14,711 bases of DNA from Thermoleophilia bacterium (GTDB taxonomy: Bacteria; Actinomycetota; Thermoleophilia; Gaiellales; SKUG01), in assembly GCA_025964455.1 (NCBI GenBank), contig JAOPYU010000324.1, forward strand, positions 1 to 14,711, written 5' to 3'. The notes under the pieces are model-generated. The model was not told the origin of the DNA and did not search any database. It worked only from the letters and a program-made list of their open reading frames with translations. How positions within the stretch are numbered: position 1 is the stretch's first letter; every line of letters starts with the position of its first letter. Of this stretch, positions 6,201 through 12,300 are shown one piece after another. Position numbers and translations under genes: made by a program.

Positions 6201-8705
6201 GACGATCGCATCGAGGGCAACGACGGCTCTGACAACGCGCTCGGCGGCGAGGGTGATGACATCATCACCGACTCGGCGGGCGACGACGTGCTCAAGGGTG
6301 GTCCGGGCAACGACGCCATCGATGCGGGGCCGGGTCTCGACCTGCTCATGCCGGGCGTGGGCGACGACTTCACCGACGGCGGCCTGAACAGCAACGAGAC
6401 GTTCGCGGGCCCCGGCGACGACCTGATGCTGGGCGGCGAGGGCATCGACGGCATGTTCGGTGACAGCGGCGACGACTGGCTCGACGGCGGTCGTGGTGGT
6501 GACGAGTTCGAGGGCGATGCCGGCAACAACTTCTTCACCGATGACGACGAGCCCGGCAGCGACGTGCTCGTGAGTGGTGGCGGCGAGTCGAACTACGACG
6601 CCGAGGGCGGCGACGACATCATGTTCGACACCGCCGACCACGACCGCAACGCGGGTGCCATGGGCTACGACTGGGTCGTGCACAAGGGGTCGGCCTCCCC
6701 GGCCGACTCGGACATGGACCTGGCGATCGCGGTCCTGCCGCAGCCGCAGGTCGTCGTGCGCGACCGGTTCTCCGAGGTGGAGGGTCTGTCAGGCTGGAAG
6801 CTCAACGACGTGCTGCGTGGCAACGGCCGCGCTGCCGAGGTCGCGCTCCCTGCCGATCGGAACGACCTGAAGCCGGCGGGCATCGCGCAGATCGCCGGCC
6901 TGCCGGGGGTCCTCAACCCCGGTGTGACGACGCTGCGGGGTGACCAGAACATCATCCTGGGTGGCGTCGGCAGCGACACCATCGAGGGTCGGGAGGGCGA
7001 CGACTTCATCGACGGTGACAAGTGGCTCGATGCGCAGCTGCGGGTGCCGAACCTGACCACGGCCTCGACGACCGACACGATCCTGGTCGACAACCTCAGC
7101 GACGTGCGCGACGACCTCATGGCAGGGCGGATGAACCCCGGCCAGGCGGACATCGTGCGCTCGGTCAAGACGCCGACGATCGCCGAGACGCAGAACGACA
7201 CCGACACGGCGGTGTTCTCCGGACCGCGTGCTGACTACGACATCACGCCGAACTTCAACACGACGCTGATGACGGTGACGCATGCCCGGGGCGCGGCGAC
7301 GGATGGCACGGACGTGCTGCGCGGGATCGAGACCGTGCAGTTCTCCGACCAGTCGCTCAGCATCCGGCCGCTCGCGGTGTTCGGACCACCACTGACCTTC
7401 GCGGGGCAGCCGGTGAACACCAACAGCGCGACGCAGCCGGTGCAGCTGTCCAACAGCGGCAACCAGCTGCTGGTCATCTCGAGCATCGCGCTCGCTGGGG
7501 CGAACGCCGGTGACTTCCAGATCGTCAGCAGCACATGTGGTGCGTCGCTGGCGCCGGGAGCGAGCTGCACGGTGAACGTCCGGTTCCGACCGACGGCGAG
7601 CGGTGCGCGGGCAGCGGTGCTGCGCGCGACCGACAACTCGGGCGGCACGGCGGGAGCGACGCAGGAGGTGGCGCTCTCGGGCACCGGCATCGTGCCGAAC
7701 CAGCCGGCGACGGGCGCTCCGACGCTGAGTGACACCACGCCGCAGACGGGCCAGGTGCTCACGGCCAACACGGGTGGCATCGCCGACGGCAACGGGCTGG
7801 GGACGTTCAGCTTCCAGTGGCAGCGGACGAACCAGGCCGGTAATGCCGGGACGTTCGCCAACATCGCGGGAGCGACGAACGCGACGTTCCAGGTGCCGGG
7901 TGGAGCAGACCCGGTGGGTCGGCGCTACCGGGTGGTGGTGACGTTCACGGACGGCGACGGCTTCCCGGAGTCGCTGACGTCAGCAGCCTCCGCTCGGACG
8001 ACGCCGGCGCCGAACCAGCCAGCGACGGGAGTGCCGACGCTGAGTGACACGACGCCGCAGCCGAACCAGGTGCTCACGGCGAACACGAGCGGCATCGCCG
8101 ACGGCAACGGCCTCGGGACGTTCACGTTCCGGTGGCAGCAGACGAACGCAGCCGGCAACGTCGGCACGTTCGCCAACATCGGCGGAGCCGCAGGGGCGGG
8201 ATCGTCCTTCACGGTGCCGGCTGCTGCGAACTCCGCGGGACGTCGCTACCGGGTGGTCGTGTCGTTCGTCGACGCGGCCGGGTTCCCCGAGCAGCGGGTG
8301 TCGGCGGCATCGGCACGGACGACCAACGGGCCGAACGTGCTCGCACTGCAGGCGACCAACGTGCAGGCGACCACGCAGGCACCGCTGACCGTGGCGGCGA
8401 CGGTGCCGGCTGGAGCGCGGCTCGCGCAGATCTCCGTGGTCGCTCAGCCATCGGGGACTGCGGCGGAGGCACCGGCGAAGGGCGCGAAGGTGCACGGTCG
8501 GCTGATCGGATCGGTGCTGCGCACGACGCCGAAGGGCAAGCGCTACTCGTTCCGGCTGACGGAAGGCAAGCTCAGGTCCCTGCGTCCCGGGCGCTACCTG
8601 CTCTCGCTCCGGGTCGGCGCTGATCGTTCCCACCTCGGTCCCGCGACGACGCGCAGCGTCGTCGTGAAGGCTGGGAAGGGGACCGGCGCGCGAGGTCGCG
8701 GGTGA
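3270..8705 (+). CDS. Secreted animal-type haem peroxidase with RTX calcium-binding repeats and Ig-like domains (MopA-like)
   Basis: This 1811-residue exported enzyme begins with a basic N-terminus and a hydrophobic signal segment (about residues 31-52, ending TSSAAPAPA). The haem peroxidase domain spans about 230-860. The distal FGQFFDHGID has Gln263, Asp266 and His267; AGDGRVNE has catalytic Arg506 and Glu509; YRFGHSML has proximal His617; ALNMTR has Asn701; and NGDRFYY lies near 855. These match myeloperoxidase Gln91/Asp94/His95, Arg239, Glu242, His336 and Asn421, including both residues that form haem ester links. Two GPDGxxGTxDD loops (about 292-304 and 320-332) look like calcium sites. 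RTX-like GGxGDD repeats follow at 956-1129 and 1223-1256, then a choice-of-anchor-D-like domain (1371-1475), two 105-residue Ig-like repeats (from 1477 and 1582) and a basic tail. Peroxidases of this plan include the MopA Mn(II)-oxidising type. It is the first gene of a three-gene block. Substrate inferred, not shown. Confidence 0.92.
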   Translation: MSRPRGVRAGTGPEPVRRTFRTLRWGEARPSSAQLAALFTALLCAAFLAVDLRTSSAAPAPAGQGFVLNAGDMRFILKQIKIAENHATREGPDGQPVAGAPLVGSGPNQIANPLLPYGLRTVDGSENNLQPGQGGHGAANKPFPRLAAPSFMTAEDSNIPGMGPVGPPGGTTYAQKAGSVVDSRPRTVSNLIVDQTESNPAAVKAAGRPNRTFLGQPAIPCSAPNAPPAGTCIPKGQTLPIPNVTTDVGLSPPFNSWFTIFGQFFDHGIDSTTKSGGTVFVPLKDDDPLIAGPDGQRGTSDDLPVRQRFMVLTRAKNQPGPDGRLGTPDDIQNATNTDSSWVDQSQTYASHPAHHVFLREYAMVGGKPVATGGLIEGDKGGMAPWAKVKAEAASKLGIRLVDADALDVPMLATDQYGRFLRGTNGLPQIATASGLVQGNLTTPVRAPADAQRTGVAFLDDIAHHAVPKAGLTADGDTAVTDVNAQQPAGTYDDEMLDAHFIAGDGRVNENIALTAVHQVFHSEHNRLVAYMKQLIVDNDIDVAEWKSAAGADGWNGERLFQAARFVTEMEYQHLVFEEFGRKISPAIPAFNPATQSQTDLDPAVKAEFAHAVYRFGHSMLTDTVARTNDDGTKNDIPLLDAFLSPQAYTDGGNGRVLSPESAAGSIAMGMADQVGNELDEFVSDTLRNNLLGLPLDLAALNMTRARETGVPSLNAFRRDVHRKSGDGALKPYTDWVDYGLSIRHRDSLVNFMAAYGRHPTITAATTLAGKRAAAKAIYDNDPAAAPAPPGDAEAFMNSTGTWADVGGKSVTGLDDVDLWVGGLAETQNLFGGLLGSTFNYVFEQQLTDLQNGDRFYYLTRTPGLNLRNQLEGNSFAELVQRNTDAHGLKADVFSTADCEFDIAHLQGTTPGPITDDPTSECNEHDLLLRMADGTIRYRQSNSVDPGGLNAQSTYEGTAGADRVWGGVDNDTFWGNLGDDRIEGNDGSDNALGGEGDDIITDSAGDDVLKGGPGNDAIDAGPGLDLLMPGVGDDFTDGGLNSNETFAGPGDDLMLGGEGIDGMFGDSGDDWLDGGRGGDEFEGDAGNNFFTDDDEPGSDVLVSGGGESNYDAEGGDDIMFDTADHDRNAGAMGYDWVVHKGSASPADSDMDLAIAVLPQPQVVVRDRFSEVEGLSGWKLNDVLRGNGRAAEVALPADRNDLKPAGIAQIAGLPGVLNPGVTTLRGDQNIILGGVGSDTIEGREGDDFIDGDKWLDAQLRVPNLTTASTTDTILVDNLSDVRDDLMAGRMNPGQADIVRSVKTPTIAETQNDTDTAVFSGPRADYDITPNFNTTLMTVTHARGAATDGTDVLRGIETVQFSDQSLSIRPLAVFGPPLTFAGQPVNTNSATQPVQLSNSGNQLLVISSIALAGANAGDFQIVSSTCGASLAPGASCTVNVRFRPTASGARAAVLRATDNSGGTAGATQEVALSGTGIVPNQPATGAPTLSDTTPQTGQVLTANTGGIADGNGLGTFSFQWQRTNQAGNAGTFANIAGATNATFQVPGGADPVGRRYRVVVTFTDGDGFPESLTSAASARTTPAPNQPATGVPTLSDTTPQPNQVLTANTSGIADGNGLGTFTFRWQQTNAAGNVGTFANIGGAAGAGSSFTVPAAANSAGRRYRVVVSFVDAAGFPEQRVSAASARTTNGPNVLALQATNVQATTQAPLTVAATVPAGARLAQISVVAQPSGTAAEAPAKGAKVHGRLIGSVLRTTPKGKRYSFRLTEGKLRSLRPGRYLLSLRVGADRSHLGPATTRSVVVKAGKGTGARGRG
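6135..6657 (+). repeat. RTX-like calcium-binding repeat region inside the peroxidase
   Basis: Residues 956-1129 of the peroxidase contain irregular Gly/Asp-rich nonapeptides of the hemolysin-type class (e.g. GNLGDDRIEGNDGSDNALGG, GGPGNDAID, GDSGDDWLDGG). These should bind calcium and fold into a parallel beta-roll. A second short patch (GGVGSDTIEGREGDDFIDG) is encoded near 6957-7017, so the array is interrupted by about 95 residues. The repeats diverge at DNA level. Confidence 0.85.
7694..8329 (+). repeat. Tandem duplication of an Ig-like domain, 315-bp unit
   Basis: Unit 1 (7694-8008) and unit 2 (8009-8329) encode the same sequence NQPATGxPTLSDTTPQ...GIADGNGLGTF...GRRYRVVV...SAASARTT with few changes and stay similar at DNA level, so the duplication is fairly recent. 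Unit 2 carries an extra two codons near its middle. The domain's Ig-like nature is inferred from the W, Y and alternating hydrophobic pattern. Confidence 0.9.
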
Positions 8706-9346
8706 CCCCCCCGATGCTCGCAGCGCACCGCGCGCCGCTGGCGTGGCTGCAGCCCTACGTGGTGGTCCTCACCGCGTGGGGCTGCAGCCTCGGCCTCCTG
8801 GTCGTGATCGGCGGCGTGGTGCACGGCGCGAAGGCCGGTGCGGGAGCGCCGGGGCGGTCAGCCTCGGTGCCCCCAGCACACGCGGCCCATGCGGTCGACG
8901 CGGCCGCGGGTGAGCGGGAGCTGCCCGTCCGGTTCGGCTCGATCGTGGTGGCACCGCCGACGTTCGTGCGAGGCACCACGGCGAAGGCCCTGGCGGGGAG
9001 CACGCACGGGATCAACGGCTACGTGCCGCCCGATCACCAGCTCGTGCAGGTTCCGGTGCGGCTCCGCAACCACCTCAGACGCCAGGTGCGGTTCGACCCG
9101 AGGTGGTTCCGGCTCGTCGGCGCGAAGGTCATGCCGGCAGTCTCGAGCACGCTCGTGCCCGGTGACCTGTTGCCCGGCTCGTCGATCGAGGGCGCGGTCG
9201 CGTTCCTCGCGCCACGCGACGGACGCCCGCTGCAGCTCGTCTTCCACGAGCCCGGACACCCGGCGCAGCGGCTGCCGCTCGGCTCGAGCGGCGCGAAGTA
9301 CCAGCCCGCTCCCGGCGACGTCAGCCAGCACCACGCGGCGCACTGA
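8702..9346 (+). CDS. Single-pass membrane protein with DUF4352-like extracytoplasmic domain
   Basis: The 214-residue product has one hydrophobic helix (about residues 18-41, YVVVLTAWGCSLGLLVVIGG) and an Ala/His linker. A beta-rich domain then follows from about 78 (LPVRFGSIVVAP...). Its core, VQVPVRLRNHLRRQVRFDP followed by FRLVGAKV, LVPGDLLPGSSIEGAVAFLAP and QLVFHEPG, resembles DUF4352/Ig-like domains often found on actinobacterial lipoproteins and annotated as TRF2-like. No lipobox or haem motif is present. The GTG start overlaps the peroxidase stop in GTGA, with GAGG six bases upstream (8692-8695), so translational coupling is likely; ATG at 8714 is an alternative start. The multicopper oxidase gene follows after 41 bp. 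Position suggests a membrane-anchored partner or assembly factor for the two large enzymes; no activity can be assigned. Confidence 0.72.
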   Translation: MTPPMLAAHRAPLAWLQPYVVVLTAWGCSLGLLVVIGGVVHGAKAGAGAPGRSASVPPAHAAHAVDAAAGERELPVRFGSIVVAPPTFVRGTTAKALAGSTHGINGYVPPDHQLVQVPVRLRNHLRRQVRFDPRWFRLVGAKVMPAVSSTLVPGDLLPGSSIEGAVAFLAPRDGRPLQLVFHEPGHPAQRLPLGSSGAKYQPAPGDVSQHHAAH

Positions 9347-9372
9347 TCCTGACTGCCCAGTTCACCACCATC

Positions 9373-9379
9373 GAGAAGG
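9373..9379 (+). promoter_or_regulatory. Shine-Dalgarno sequence of the multicopper oxidase gene
   Basis: GAGAAGG lies eight bases before the ATG at 9388 and supports the long start that includes the membrane domain. The alternative in-frame ATG at 9910 has only a weak purine patch ahead of it. Confidence 0.75.
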
Positions 9380-9387
9380 CGACTGAC

Positions 9388-12300
9388 ATGCACCCCCACG
9401 CACCGAACGCACGGACATCCCGCTCGCGCCGGCACCACATCCCGGCCGCGGCGACGACGCTCGCGCTCGTCGGTGCCGGCATGCCGTTCGAGCAGTGGCT
9501 CCACGGCGTCGCCAGTGGCCACGGGCACGACGAGGCGATCGGTCCGGTACAGCACGCGCTGCGCGACGGAGCTGCCGTCCTGCCTGCGATGTTCGTGGCG
9601 GTGCTGCTGGCGCTCGCACTGTGCCGCCGCATGCTGGGGGTGCGCGAGTTCAGCGAGGTCGCTCGTGCGACCGCGGTGTTCGCGCCCGTCGTCGGGCTCA
9701 CGGGCGCGGTCGCATTCGGTCTCGGAGTCCCGGCCCACGCGTGGCTCTTCGAGGGCCCGGGTGCACTGGCGCGGGGCGGCGACGTGGGTGCCTGGCTCGG
9801 CCACGCGCGTGACGACGGGGCGGCTGCGCTGGTGGCGACGCTGCCGGCGGCGACGCTCGTCTCGCTGGCGATGCGCAGTCGCGCCCGCATGCGGTCGGTG
9901 ACGAGCTGGATGGGAGCGCGTCGGCGCCGATGGGTGCTCGCGAGCGTCGCGACGACGTCCGCCGTGGTGCCCGCGCTCGCGCTGACGCTGCTGACCGGAC
10001 CAGCTGCGGCCGATCTGGCCGACGGGCCGTGCCCGGCTGGTGCGCCTGTCCGTCACTACGCGGTGGCGGCGCTCGACGTCGACATCACGCTCAACCGCTT
10101 CGGCGATCACGATCCCAAGGGGCACATGTATGCGCTCCAGGAGCGGGTCGCGGACGTGCGCGCCCAGGAGGCGTCGAAGCAGGTGTCGATCGGCCTCGGT
10201 GACGACGCGATCCAGCCACTCGTCGTACGTGCCGCCATGGGGGAGTGCGTCGACATCGACTTCCGCAACGACGCGAACGCACCGTACGGCCTGCACATCG
10301 ACGGGCTCGCGTTCACCGCCGGCTCCGGCGGCGATCCGGTCGGCGCGAACGCCGAGACGACCGTTGCGCCCGGCGGCACGCGCACCTTCCGGTACTTCGT
10401 GCCCGTCGAGCCGACCATGGAGGGCGCCCACTACATGCGCCCCGGGCCTGGCCGTCGCGCTGCCGTCAGCCACGGGCTGTTCGGTGCGCTCGTCGTGGAG
10501 CCCGAGGGCTCGAGCTGGAAGAACGCGCGCACCGGCGGTCCGCTCCAGTCAGGCTGGGAGGCGATCGTCAGCGTGCCGGGCAAGAAGGCGTTCCGCGAGT
10601 TCGTGCGCCTGTACCACGAGGTCGGTGCCGACGACGAGGACGTCTTCGACAAGAGTGGCGAGAAGCTGCCGCAGGTGGACAAGCACACGGATGCCTACCG
10701 TCCCGGCTCGCGTGCGATCAACTACCGCTCCGAGCCGTTCATGCACCGCCTCGACAAGGCCGAGCACGAGAAGTCGCTCGCCTACAACTCGTATACGTTC
10801 GGTGATCCGGCGACGCCGTTCGGCCGGTCGTACCTCGGTGAACCGACGAAGATGCGGATCCTGCACCCTGGCAGTGAGATGTTCCACATCTTCCACCTGC
10901 ACGGCGGCGGCATCCGCTGGCGCGCGAACCCGGTGGCCGACGCCGGGTTCGACTACCAGGACACGGGGCTGAACAAGCACCCGGCTCCGATGGCGGCATC
11001 GATGCGGCTCGACTCGCAGGCGTTCGGCCCGGGCGAGGCGTACAACCTCGAGATCGAGGGTGGGGCCGGCGGCGTGCAGCAGACGGTGGGCGACCTGCTC
11101 GAGCACTGCCACATCGCCGAGCACTACAACTCCGGCATGTGGGAGTTCTGGCGCGTGTTCAACACCCGCCAGCCCGACCTGGAGCCGCTGCCCGACCGCG
11201 CGCCCTTGGCGGAGTCGGTCAGCTCGCGCGGGCTCATCGGCCACACGATGCCCGACGGGACGACGCTGACGGCCGCCAACATCGACGCGTGGATCTCCGC
11301 GCTGGTTCCGCCGCGTGGCGTGCCGAAGGACGACCAGGACGCCTCGGTGTGGAACTGGAAGCTCGACACCTCGACCCCGGGTCAGCCACTCGCACTCGGG
11401 GAGCCGGAGGATCGCAGCGACTGGCCCGACCTGCGCGACGGGGCACATCCTGGCGGCATGCCGGGTGACGTGTTCGTCGGCGACCGACCGGAGATCCGGT
11501 TCGATCCGACGACGGGCAAGCCTGCGTTCCCGCTGCTGCGCCCGCACGTCGGCCAGCGGGCACCCTTCTCGCCGGCGCACTCGGGCACCCCGTACCTCGG
11601 GTCGCGGGTGAACGCGAACAAGACGACGCCGGTCGACCCGTACGCGAAGCGACCGGACGGCCTGTGCCCGTCGAACGCGCCGTCGCGCCAGTTCGGGATC
11701 ACCTCGATCTCGCTGCCGATCCAGGTGACGCGCTCGGGCAAGACGGATCCGACGGGCATGATCTTCGTCCTCAACCAGGACAAGGCTGCCGTGCGCGCGG
11801 GGACCAAGCCGGCGCAGCCGTTGGCGATCCGGGCGAACCAGGGTGACTGCGTCAACGTCAACTTCACGACGGAGATCCCGGACGCGGCCGCGTTCAACGG
11901 GTTCTCGAAGAACAACATGCACATCCACCACGTGCAGTTCGACATCCAGGGCTCGGACGGGGCGAGCGCGGGCTTCGTGTTCGACCAGTCGATCCGGCCG
12001 TACCGCTCCAACGACGTGCAGCTGACAGCGCGTGGCAGGAAGGGGGACACGGCGATCCAGGTGGCGAGCGCCGCGAAGTTCCAGCCCGGCGTGTGGATCG
12101 GGGTCGGCGAGGGCGAGAACGGACTCGAGGTGCATCAGATCGCGAGCATCAGCGGCAGGACGCTGCGCCTGAAGGACGGACTCAAGGGGGCGTGGCCCGC
12201 GGGCACGTGGGTCGGCGTCGAGTTCCAGCGCTACCAGTGGTATCCCGACGTCAACCTCGACAACGTGTTCTGGCACGACCACGTCGATGGCATCCACGGA

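Noticed and set aside
3582..6683. Minus-strand open frame of about 1030 codons
   Set aside because: It is antisense to the peroxidase, rich in Arg/Val/His/Glu in the way GC-rich antisense frames are, and has no recognisable domain.
9388..9410. Similarity of the multicopper oxidase N-terminus (MHPHAP) to the MHPHAR text encoded by the 17-bp repeat near 477-512
   Set aside because: The match is five residues and the DNA differs in detail; chance in His/Pro/Arg-rich GC DNA is sufficient.
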